DNA from: an uncultured Pseudomonadota bacterium
GTDB lineage: Bacteria > Pseudomonadota > Alphaproteobacteria > Rs-D84
Length of the DNA stretch: 12,688 bases
Direction: 5' to 3'
Assembly: GCA_902776515.1 (NCBI GenBank)
Contig: CACYQE010000013.1
Span: 819 to 13,506 of the forward strand
Shown: positions 1 to 6,468 of the stretch, piece after piece
Layout: every line of letters begins with the position of its first letter
How positions within the stretch are numbered: the first letter of the stretch is position 1
Notes under the pieces: generated by a model
Database searches by the model: none
What the model was told of the DNA's origin: nothing
What the model saw: the letters and a program-made list of their open reading frames with translations, nothing else
Position numbers and translations under genes: made by a program

Positions 1-109
1 TCATCATTGGTGTCGTTACCATAAACACCGCCAACAACACCGTCATAACATCAATCATCGGTGTCAAAGACAATGTTGCATCAGAAAGTCTGCGTCTTGA
101 ACGTGACAT
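1..109 (-). CDS. tolR: TolR, N-terminal fragment (runs off the window edge)
   Basis: Only the first 36 codons are inside the window. They read as a short basic N-terminus (MSRSRRRLSD) followed by a transmembrane segment with the ExbD/TolR signature LTPMIDVM. Asp20 lies where the proton-pathway aspartate of this family sits. TolR pairs with TolQ in the inner membrane and uses the proton motive force to drive TolA/Pal during outer-membrane constriction at division. The ATG is at 107-109, two bases downstream of the tolQ stop, so the two genes are almost certainly translationally coupled. A G-rich stretch about 11 bases upstream is a poor Shine-Dalgarno. The identification rests on this motif plus the tolQ neighbour. 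The rest of the protein cannot be judged. Confidence 0.9.
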   Translation of the reverse strand, partial: MSRSRRRLSDATLSLTPMIDVMTVLLAVFMVTTPMM

Positions 110-111
110 TA

Positions 112-552
112 TTATTTGCCCCCCAATGCATCATATAAATCATCGGCACGTTTGGAAAAAACCTGGTGTGCAATTGCCGCAGGAATTGCAACAATCAACC
201 CCAACGCCGTTGTTCCCAGTGCAATCGCCAAACCCGGTGCAATAACCCCAATACTTACCGATTGATTCGCACCAATTGATGCAAACGAATCCATAACGCC
301 CCAAACAGTGCCAAACAAACCAATAAAAGGCGAAACATACGCAACCATAGATAAAAACCACAAATTCTTGTCAAACGGCTTAATCGCATTTTCCGGTGTT
401 CCGGTCGGTTTTTTACGCTTTGCCGCATTAAACAACCTGATTTTTTCAATAATCACCGCCCAAGACATAACACTAAACACAACCAAAACAATGGATGCAA
501 TTGCGGTAATCACATCTGTGGTAAACAAATTCCATAACGAAAAACTATTCAT
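112..552 (-). CDS. tolQ: TolQ-like proton channel subunit, unusually short (146 aa)
   Basis: This is a MotA/TolQ/ExbB-family membrane protein. Three hydrophobic segments are visible: about residues 14-34, 63-88 and 104-128. The second carries the family core SPFIGLFGTVWGVM (Thr82). The third carries the ALGTTALGLIVAIPAAIAH pattern (Thr114/115). These match the pore helices of TolQ, which forms the Tol motor with TolR. Typical TolQ is about 220-230 aa, with roughly 90 cytoplasmic residues between helices 1 and 2. Here that loop is only about 27 residues (36-62), and the tail after helix 3 is about 18. The frame is open throughout, with no frameshift. The start has a good GGAAGGA ribosome site six bases upstream. 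ybgC lies 26 bp upstream and tolR 2 bp downstream. The family assignment is firm; TolQ rather than ExbB is inferred from the ybgC/tolR context. Confidence 0.9.
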   Translation of the reverse strand: MNSFSLWNLFTTDVITAIASIVLVVFSVMSWAVIIEKIRLFNAAKRKKPTGTPENAIKPFDKNLWFLSMVAYVSPFIGLFGTVWGVMDSFASIGANQSVSIGVIAPGLAIALGTTALGLIVAIPAAIAHQVFSKRADDLYDALGGK

Positions 553-578
553 ATTTCCTTCCTTTTTTTTATTAAAAA

Positions 579-953
579 CTATTTTAATCTTTTGATTATC
601 GTATCAGGAATCGCCTTTAATTTCATATCCGGTCCCAAATACGCAACTGTGATATTCATTATAGCACAAACAGTGTCATCATGCACGAACTTTTGTTGTA
701 AATCCATCGACACACCACCGACATTTGTTATCTGGGTCTGAACAACTATATCATCCGCCAGTTTTAGTGGTGACATATATTTGATATCTAATTTACGGAC
801 CACAAAACCGATATCATCTGATGGCATTTCTATTCCACGCAACATAAACATTCTTGCCCGTTCCGCTATTTCAATATAACGCCCGTGATACACAATGCCC
901 CCAGCATCCGTATCAGAATAGGCAATAGAAAATGGAAATTTATATGTTTTCAT
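579..953 (-). CDS. ybgC: YbgC-type acyl-CoA thioesterase (hotdog fold)
   Basis: A 124-aa single-domain hotdog protein of the 4-hydroxybenzoyl-CoA thioesterase / YbgC family. The diagnostic motif is near the N-terminus: YSDTDAGGIVYHGRYIEIAERAR (split here as YSDTDAGGIVYH at 12-23, then GRYIEIAERAR). Asp14 and Asp16 lie in the DTD element and His23 follows, where the active site of the family lies. The length is normal. YbgC hydrolyses acyl-CoA thioesters in the cytoplasm and is typically the first gene of the tol-pal cluster, which fits tolQ directly downstream. The start is supported by AGGTGG six bases upstream. It begins 15 bp after the rlpA stop, consistent with one transcript. The in vivo substrate is unknown even for well-studied homologues. 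Confidence 0.93.
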   Translation of the reverse strand: MKTYKFPFSIAYSDTDAGGIVYHGRYIEIAERARMFMLRGIEMPSDDIGFVVRKLDIKYMSPLKLADDIVVQTQITNVGGVSMDLQQKFVHDDTVCAIMNITVAYLGPDMKLKAIPDTIIKRLK

Positions 954-968
954 CTTTGACCACCTGAA

Positions 969-1679
969 CTATTTTTCAACAACAAAAGCCCCAGAATAAG
1001 ATTTACGCAACGTGTCACGTGCCGCGGTCGCAGCGGTCTTGGTTGTATAAGGCCCAGCCCGAACAACATAGTTGCCGTTTGACGATGCTATGTGTTGGTT
1101 GTATCCCGAATTTTTTAATTTGGTTGCCACACCATTGGCGTTATCCAATGAAGAAAACGCACCAACCTGAACATAATACGAACCACCATTTGTTGATGTA
1201 GCAACCTGTTTCACAGCGGTTGTCGTCGTAGCCGTGCTTGCCCCCGAATAACCACTGGTTTGAATTCGCACACGTGCAGTTCCGGTTCCAAGCATACCCA
1301 AATCATTCGCCGCGGCACGCGACAAATCAATTATACGACCAGACTTAAACGGTCCGCGATCGTTCACCGTAACCCGGGTCGTGCGACCGTTGTCCAAATT
1401 ATTTACATTCAAACGTGTTCCAAAAGGCAACGTTTTATGTGCCGCAGTAAAGGCATTTTGATTATACGTATCGCCACTGGATGTCTTTTTGCCGTGAAAA
1501 CCAGGGCCATACCACGATGCTTCACCTGTTTCTGAATAATTGCCAACAGTTTCCATAGGATAATATGTTTTTCCATTAACGGTATATGGTTTTGTCCCGT
1601 TTTTGTACATCCTTGTATCCGTGGCACACCCGGCCAAGAAAACACCCAACAAAAAAAATGCACCAATATATCTTGTCAT
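969..1679 (-). CDS. rlpA: RlpA-like septal lytic transglycosylase, lipoprotein with SPOR domain
   Basis: A 236-aa outer-membrane lipoprotein. Residues 1-18 form a lipoprotein signal ending in the lipobox LAGC (Cys18). Residues about 52-140 form the RlpA double-psi beta-barrel: EASWYGPGFHG, then TAAHKTLPFGT and VTVNDRGPF...RIIDLS. A Thr-rich linker (about 145-165) leads to a C-terminal SPOR domain (about 167-236, starting YYVQVGAFSS), which binds denuded septal peptidoglycan. In Pseudomonas RlpA the catalytic acids are a Glu and an Asp 37 residues apart. Here the second is kept (Asp107), but the first is Asp70 in SSGD rather than Glu. The start overlaps the ruvB stop by 4 bp (ATGA), showing coupling. 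Its position between ruvB and ybgC is unusual but fits a division role. Confidence 0.93.
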   Translation of the reverse strand: MTRYIGAFFLLGVFLAGCATDTRMYKNGTKPYTVNGKTYYPMETVGNYSETGEASWYGPGFHGKKTSSGDTYNQNAFTAAHKTLPFGTRLNVNNLDNGRTTRVTVNDRGPFKSGRIIDLSRAAANDLGMLGTGTARVRIQTSGYSGASTATTTTAVKQVATSTNGGSYYVQVGAFSSLDNANGVATKLKNSGYNQHIASSNGNYVVRAGPYTTKTAATAARDTLRKSYSGAFVVEK

Positions 1680-2722
1680 TTTACTAATCCCAAATGTTTG
1701 TATCCCGCATCGGTAACAATACGACCACGCGGTGTTCGTTGAACAAACCCCAATTGCATCAAATAGGGTTCTATTACATCTTCTATTGTATCAGCGGGTT
1801 CCGACAAAGCGGCGGCCAAATTATCAATTCCAACCGGTCCACCCGCATAATGCTTTATTATTGTGTTCAAATATTCACGGTCAATTTGATCCAAACCATT
1901 CGCATCAATGTGCAATTGTGCCAATGTGGTCTTTATCGTATTTGCATCTATATCTTTTTTCCCAGATGCGGCCGCAAAATCACGTGCCCGTTTCAATAAT
2001 CTGTTTGCAATTCGCGGGGTTCCACGTGAAGAAGCCGCCAACAACAACGCACCATCCATATCAACAGCGGTTCCTAAAATCCCGGCACTGCGAACGATTA
2101 TTTTCGCCAAATCTGATGGCGAATAAAAATTAAGCCGCAAATCAATACCAAACCTGTCACGCAAAGGATTCGACAACAAACCGGTCCTGGTTGTTGCACC
2201 AACCAGAGTAAATGGTGGCAAATCAATTCGAACACTTTTGGCAGATGGACCTTCGCCAATCATTATGTCCAATTTGAAATCTTCCATAGCAGAATATAAA
2301 ACTTCTTCTATTGCGGTTGGCAAACGGTGAATTTCATCAATAAACAAAACATCCATTGGTTCCAGCGATGTTAAAATCGCCGCCAAATCACCTTGCTTGG
2401 TAAGCATTGGTGCAGATGTTGCACGAAAATTTGCACCTAACTCGTTTGCCACAATGTGTGCCAATGTCGTTTTTCCCAATCCCGGGGGGCCATATAACAA
2501 AACATGGTCCATTGCTTCGCCACGATTGCGGGCCCCAGATATAAACACAGATAAATTTTGTTTTAAAGATTCGTGCCCAATAAAATCAGACAAAGTTCTG
2601 GGGCGTATCGAAGCCACCAAATCATCAGGAACGTTCGGATTGAGGAATCTGTCTTGTATTGTGTTTTCCACGATTACCCCCATATTACAACAATTTTGTA
2701 TCTTCGTTTTCGCGTCCAACAT
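1676..2722 (-). CDS. ruvB: Holliday junction branch-migration helicase RuvB
   Basis: AAA+ motor of the RuvAB complex, which drives branch migration of Holliday junctions in the cytoplasm. Numbering from the longer start: the conserved N-terminal block SIRPRTLSDFIGH (38-50); Walker A GPPGLGKTT (78-86, Lys84); Walker B LFIDE (126-130); sensor I GATTRTG (about 175-181); arginine finger region NPLRDRFG (Arg188); and a C-terminal winged helix ending in the PRGR segment. The length of 348 aa is normal. Two starts are possible. The ATG at 2722 has AAAGG close upstream but overlaps the hydrolase by 38 bp. An internal ATG at 2683 (Met14) starts one base after the hydrolase stop but lacks a clear ribosome site. 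The stop overlaps the rlpA start. ruvA and ruvC are not adjacent upstream, unlike many proteobacteria. Confidence 0.96.
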   Translation of the reverse strand: MLDAKTKIQNCCNMGVIVENTIQDRFLNPNVPDDLVASIRPRTLSDFIGHESLKQNLSVFISGARNRGEAMDHVLLYGPPGLGKTTLAHIVANELGANFRATSAPMLTKQGDLAAILTSLEPMDVLFIDEIHRLPTAIEEVLYSAMEDFKLDIMIGEGPSAKSVRIDLPPFTLVGATTRTGLLSNPLRDRFGIDLRLNFYSPSDLAKIIVRSAGILGTAVDMDGALLLAASSRGTPRIANRLLKRARDFAAASGKKDIDANTIKTTLAQLHIDANGLDQIDREYLNTIIKHYAGGPVGIDNLAAALSEPADTIEDVIEPYLMQLGFVQRTPRGRIVTDAGYKHLGLVK

Positions 2723-3344
2723 AAGCCTTTAAATCGTTATACATTTGACGCAAATCTGCGGGCAGGGCATAACTTTCATTCGCCCCCTTGATGCGAATTG
2801 TTTCCAAATCTATCTGGGCTTGTTTCTTTAAAATTTGGGTTAAATGCGTTGCAAACCCCTTGGCATCATCAGATTCTTCGGCCCCCTGGAGCAATAATCC
2901 ACGATTCGGGCGTGGCGATAAAAACGCAAAATCAGAAACAGAATAATCAGGCGAAACCAATGCAAAACCGGAAATTTCTGGCCGCCGCATCATGGTCTGT
3001 AACACATACCAAGCCCCTAATTGATGACCCGCCAACCATATTTTGTCGCTGTCTTCATTATGATTTTGAATCCAATCTATTACTGTTGCAATATCCAACA
3101 TATTGTCCGCGGTGGTTCCAAGTGCACCTTCGGAATCACCGACACCACGATAATTAAAACGAACAACAGAAAAACCAATATCCATAAACGCACGAAACAT
3201 TGCATAAGACAAACGATCGTTCATGTGATGTTTTTGACGTGGGTTCCCAGATAAAACAACCGCCAATGGTGCCGCCGGCGTTACTGATTTATGATAAACA
3301 GCGTGCAATTTTCCTGCCTCGCCCGAGATTATTATATCAACCAT
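2685..3344 (-). CDS. Alpha/beta hydrolase-fold protein (COG2945-like) with degenerate catalytic triad
   Basis: A 219-aa cytoplasmic protein with the layout of the small COG2945-type alpha/beta hydrolases. Visible blocks are a G-N-P-rich oxyanion-type turn near 33-36, FSVVRFNYRGVGDSEG (58-73), and the nucleophile-elbow region WLAGHQLGAW (103-112). These are followed by GFALVSP (126-132) and LLLQGAEESDD (150-160). In active members the elbow reads G-x-S-x-G. Here it is G-H-Q-L-G, so the serine position is Gln108 (codon CAA, seen as ttg at 3021-3023). The usual C-terminal N-H-F-F reads N-E-S-Y, so the histidine is also lost (Glu190). Fold membership is clear; ordinary Ser-hydrolase activity looks unlikely. 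The start has an AAAGGTG site, and a promoter lies about 45-70 bp upstream. It is first in the ruvB-rlpA-ybgC-tolQ run. Confidence 0.85.
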   Translation of the reverse strand: MVDIIISGEAGKLHAVYHKSVTPAAPLAVVLSGNPRQKHHMNDRLSYAMFRAFMDIGFSVVRFNYRGVGDSEGALGTTADNMLDIATVIDWIQNHNEDSDKIWLAGHQLGAWYVLQTMMRRPEISGFALVSPDYSVSDFAFLSPRPNRGLLLQGAEESDDAKGFATHLTQILKKQAQIDLETIRIKGANESYALPADLRQMYNDLKAYVGRENEDTKLL

Positions 3345-3386
3345 ATCTTACACCTTTCCGTTTCTTTTAAAGTTATACTTATACAC

Positions 3387-3416
3387 TTTATAGAACAAAC
3401 AGATATCATTTTTCAA
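3387..3416 (-). promoter_or_regulatory. Candidate sigma70-type promoter for the hydrolase-ruvB-rlpA-ybgC-tolQR operon
   Basis: On the minus strand TTGAAA (3411-3416) and TATAAA (3387-3392) are separated by 18 bp, about 43 bp upstream of the hydrolase start. It is the only good match in the divergent intergenic region in this direction. It was found by eye and is not experimentally supported. Confidence 0.5.
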
Positions 3417-3430
3417 TAAAAATTTTTGCT

Positions 3431-3460
3431 TTGACACACCATATAATAATGTTTTACAAT
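3431..3460 (+). promoter_or_regulatory. Candidate sigma70-type promoter for the secreted Cys-containing protein
   Basis: A consensus TTGACA (3431-3436) and TACAAT (3455-3460) with an 18-bp spacer lie 35 bp upstream of the ATG at 3496. The spacer is AT-rich. This leaves a short leader with a good purine-rich ribosome site (GGAAAGGG) seven bases before the start. Confidence 0.6.
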
Positions 3461-3495
3461 CCGATTATTAAAAGGATGAAGGAAAGGGTAAAACA

Positions 3496-4425
3496 ATGAC
3501 AAAGTTTACATTGGCCGCTGTTTTTGGTGTTATGTGTGCATCTGGTGCCGTTTGTGCAACCGAATATGTTCAAGAAAATTTTCAAACTATCTATACCGAA
3601 ACACCTGTACAATCATATTACGCATATCCAGACGACCAAAATTTTATTCCTGAAGTTGAATTTATGCAACGTGATGACAGTTTGAATTACGATATGAATA
3701 TTATGGCCGCACGTAATTTAGAGCTGTCTATGAATCCCGGGGTTCGTTTTGCCGATCGTCCTATGGTTATATGTCGTAACTTTGGTTGCACACGCCTAAA
3801 CGATAAAATAACCCGGACATTTTTATTCAACAGCCTTGTTAATATGTTTATGATGAACGCACATTCACGTTTATATATATGTGAAGCCGACCCTTTTTCG
3901 CGTGATTGCTTGCAGTCTGGAATTTCTTTCCCGGTCCGTTCGGGAATTGCAAACGCACTTATCAAGGTCCCCAAGGCCACAATATCCCAAGTAAATGTTT
4001 CAACAGGTCTGTCAAAGGCATCTGTTAATATGACATACGAACTGTTGGTCAACGGAATAAGCCGGGTTTGCGAACCAACTGTTATGGATATTGTTATTCC
4101 AAACAATTCTGTCGCAACATTGTCTAATCGTGAATTTACATGCAATATGACAAGTGACGGGCTTAGCAATGTTTCGTTGTTGGTAAATATTGATTATATT
4201 GATTTGGATTACGGGATCTTGGGTGGTTACTATTCGTTTGGTATGCAGGGCCCGACAATGGGCGGCGGTACGGGTTACGCATTATTCAAAACAGAATACA
4301 CGACCGGTGCCATGACTTTTAGACAAACATCTAAAAAGATTACAAACACAATATCTGATGCGGATGACAAAGATGAAATAGTTATTCAGCCCGGCGAATA
4401 CGCGGTGGAACCATTAGAAAAATAA
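3496..4425 (+). CDS. Secreted protein of unknown function with six cysteines
   Basis: I do not recognise this 309-aa protein. It begins with a Sec-type signal peptide: Lys3, a hydrophobic run at 4-19, and a likely cleavage after AVCA (about residue 21). The mature part has six cysteines in close pairs: C93/C98 (CRNFGC), C129/C138 and C192/C216. This pattern suggests up to three disulfides and hence a periplasmic or extracellular location. There is no later transmembrane segment. A Gly-rich stretch (about 243-259, including MGGGTGY) and an acidic tail (about 288-309) close the protein. The middle (about 160-240) has alternating hydrophobic residues typical of beta-sheet. It is monocistronic by position: its own promoter upstream, and a separate promoter for the next gene 80 bp downstream. 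No terminator is obvious after it. Secretion is well supported; the role is unknown. Confidence 0.8.
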   Translation: MTKFTLAAVFGVMCASGAVCATEYVQENFQTIYTETPVQSYYAYPDDQNFIPEVEFMQRDDSLNYDMNIMAARNLELSMNPGVRFADRPMVICRNFGCTRLNDKITRTFLFNSLVNMFMMNAHSRLYICEADPFSRDCLQSGISFPVRSGIANALIKVPKATISQVNVSTGLSKASVNMTYELLVNGISRVCEPTVMDIVIPNNSVATLSNREFTCNMTSDGLSNVSLLVNIDYIDLDYGILGGYYSFGMQGPTMGGGTGYALFKTEYTTGAMTFRQTSKKITNTISDADDKDEIVIQPGEYAVEPLEK

Positions 4426-4458
4426 TTTTTTCTGGGGCGGGAATCGCAACATTGGACC

Positions 4459-4486
4459 TTGCATTTAGGCTTTTTGTTGCTAGAAT
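4459..4486 (+). promoter_or_regulatory. Candidate promoter of the two-component / argS operon, overlapping a GANTC site
   Basis: TTGCAT (4459-4464) and TAGAAT (4481-4486) are spaced by 16 bp, 20 bp before the response-regulator ATG. The -10 runs directly into GAATC (4483-4487), and another GAATC lies at 4441-4445. In Caulobacter, GANTC is the CcrM methylation site that GcrA reads near promoters. Methylation-linked control here is only an inference. Confidence 0.5.
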
Positions 4487-4505
4487 CAAATAAAAAAGAG
4501 CCGCC

Positions 4506-5168
4506 ATGACAAAAAAAACTGTTCTTGTTATTGATGACGATGATACGTTGCGTGATACACTTGCTTTTGGTTTACGCAAGGCTGGTTTTTATGTATTGGG
4601 TGCGAACAGTGCAGATACCGGGAATCAAATATTAAAACGCATATCTGTTGATGCGATAGTTTTGGACAGAATGATGGTTGGTTTAGACGGATTGTCTTTT
4701 TTAAAGCAATTACGTGCCAATGGCGATAAAACCCCTGTGATTATGTTAACCGCAATGACGGGTGCAGATAATGCCATCGAAGGGCTTTCAAATGGTGCGG
4801 ACGATTACCTGGCCAAACCTTTTCAATTACGCGAATTAGTATTACGTTTAAATAACATAACCAAACATTTACCAAATGATTTGTTCGAAATGCCGAATGG
4901 CTTGATTTTTTCGGATAACGAATTCTTTATCCAAAAACCTGACGGCAACACAACATTGCTTAATTTGTCTGGGGAAGAAAAAAAACTTTTAACAAATTTA
5001 ACATCTCCTTTTGGGAACATTTTTGCAGCGGCACCGATGGTTGCAAAACGCTTGCGTAACAAATTAAATATGCTAGCATCAGAACTGGATATCATAACCG
5101 TTCGTGGTCGTGGCTATAAACTGGTATATAAAAACCCACAACCTGATAACAAAACAAAGGAATTTTAA
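4506..5168 (+). CDS. OmpR/PhoB-family response regulator with a shortened DNA-binding domain
   Basis: A 220-aa regulator. The receiver domain (about 5-120) is complete: acidic pocket DDDD (10-13), phospho-acceptor Asp54 in VLDRMM, Thr82 and Lys104 in LAKPF. The C-terminal part (about 125-208) resembles an OmpR winged helix. It has LSGEEKKLLTNL in the first-helix position, VAKRLRNKLN in the recognition-helix position, and the closing hairpin ITVRGRGYKLV (197-207). Between the helices only a short IFAAAPM segment is present. There family members normally have about 15-20 more residues, the start-of-repression helix and the vDvhI stretch. The domain is therefore compact. It is followed after one base by its probable partner kinase. 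The ATG at 4506 has only a weak ribosome site. Family membership is firm; the target genes cannot be told. Confidence 0.9.
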   Translation: MTKKTVLVIDDDDTLRDTLAFGLRKAGFYVLGANSADTGNQILKRISVDAIVLDRMMVGLDGLSFLKQLRANGDKTPVIMLTAMTGADNAIEGLSNGADDYLAKPFQLRELVLRLNNITKHLPNDLFEMPNGLIFSDNEFFIQKPDGNTTLLNLSGEEKKLLTNLTSPFGNIFAAAPMVAKRLRNKLNMLASELDIITVRGRGYKLVYKNPQPDNKTKEF

Positions 5169-5169
5169 A

Positions 5170-6450
5170 ATGAGATTGATTCCACGAAGTTTCTTTTGGC
5201 GTACAATTTTATTGATATTGATTCCGCTGATTGTGGCCCAAGTCATTATTGCCAACGTGTTTTTTGGCAACCACTGGGCACGTGTTCATAAAACATTGGC
5301 ACGCACATTATCTGGTGAAATTGTTACAATGATGAACTTTATGGATTCTGGCAACCAGGCGGCTGTCCAATCAATGGCAAAAGATATCGGTATAAACGTT
5401 TCTTTCCATGATAAACTAAAACGTCCACGTCACAACGACAATGATTCTTTAGAGGCTGGTATGTTGGGGTCTGAACTGTCCAACCAATTAAAACGTCCTG
5501 CAAAGATATACATTGACCGTGGAAAAAGATTGGTGTTTGTTGACGTTCCTACCCGCGATGGACGAATTGCGACATTTGGGACAAGTCTGCACCGCATTTA
5601 TTCCACAAGCACAGAAGTATTCGTGTTATGGTTGATTGGTGCGATTTTAATCGTATCTATTTTAGTATCGCCATTTATAATTATGCACAACCGCAGCATT
5701 CGCAGAATCGCAAAAGCAGCGAACCGCTTTGGTCGCGGGCTGGATGCCCCGGGTTTTGAACCAAATGGGTCTAAAGAAATTCGCGAAGCCGCAGCCGCAA
5801 TGATTACCATGAAAGAGCGTTTAAACCGTTACAATCGCACCAGAACAGATATGTTGAACGCGGTTAGTCACGATTTAAAATCGCCATTGACACGTATGAG
5901 ATTGGCGGTTGAAACCGGAAACACATCCCCTGATGCCCTGTTAAATGACATCGACCGTATGACCGCAATGATAAACGGGTATTTGGCCTTTGCACGCGGT
6001 GAAATGCCTGAAATAGAACAATCAACCGAATTACCTGCAATGTTAACGCGTATTGCACGTGATGCCGCCCCAGACAAAAAAATTGAAACGATATTTCCTG
6101 ATACGCCTGTCCAGTTTTATGCACGCCCCATGGCATTGGCCCGTGCATTTAGCAACATAATTGAAAATGCTGCACGATACGCCAAAAAGAAAATAAAAAT
6201 CACAGAAACTGATTATAAAGACAAGGTAGAAATACTTATAGAAGATGATGGCCCGGGTATCCCAGACAACAAAAAAGCTGATGCAATGCATCCGTTTGTC
6301 AGATTGGATGATGCACGTGGCAAAGACACCGGTGGAACAGGGCTTGGGCTTTCAATCGCACAAACAGCCATAGAAAACCACGGTGGACAAATAACACTGG
6401 AAAACAGTGAACTTGGTGGATTACGTGTCAGAATCACATTACCGTTATAA
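5170..6450 (+). CDS. EnvZ-like membrane sensor histidine kinase
   Basis: A 426-aa inner-membrane kinase, the probable partner of the preceding response regulator. Domains in order: transmembrane helix 1 (about 10-32), a periplasmic sensor region of about 115 residues, and transmembrane helix 2 (about 150-172). Next come HAMP (about 173-225), a dimerisation/phosphotransfer domain with AVSHDLKSPLTRMRLA (phospho-acceptor His234), and a HATPase domain with N-box SNIIENAARYA (Asn333). The HATPase domain also has G1 box DDGPGIP (359-365) and G2 box GGTGLGLSIA (388-397). The SHDL-sPLTR form is EnvZ-type. The start chosen is the ATG at 5170, one base after the regulator stop and with AAAGGA upstream. 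An in-frame ATG at 5104 would add 22 residues inside the regulator gene and ahead of the first helix, so I reject it. The signal sensed is unknown. Confidence 0.93.
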   Translation: MRLIPRSFFWRTILLILIPLIVAQVIIANVFFGNHWARVHKTLARTLSGEIVTMMNFMDSGNQAAVQSMAKDIGINVSFHDKLKRPRHNDNDSLEAGMLGSELSNQLKRPAKIYIDRGKRLVFVDVPTRDGRIATFGTSLHRIYSTSTEVFVLWLIGAILIVSILVSPFIIMHNRSIRRIAKAANRFGRGLDAPGFEPNGSKEIREAAAAMITMKERLNRYNRTRTDMLNAVSHDLKSPLTRMRLAVETGNTSPDALLNDIDRMTAMINGYLAFARGEMPEIEQSTELPAMLTRIARDAAPDKKIETIFPDTPVQFYARPMALARAFSNIIENAARYAKKKIKITETDYKDKVEILIEDDGPGIPDNKKADAMHPFVRLDDARGKDTGGTGLGLSIAQTAIENHGGQITLENSELGGLRVRITLPL

Positions 6451-6468
6451 TTTCACAAAGGAAACGAT

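Noticed and set aside
572..587. TTAA...TTAA pair resembling a CtrA box near tolQ
   Set aside because: The spacing is 8 rather than 7 and half of it lies in the ybgC C-terminal codons. AT-rich sequence makes this likely by chance.
5104..5169. Extended N-terminus of the histidine kinase
   Set aside because: It would lie inside the regulator coding sequence and adds residues before the first membrane helix. The ATG at 5170 has the ribosome site and normal gene spacing.
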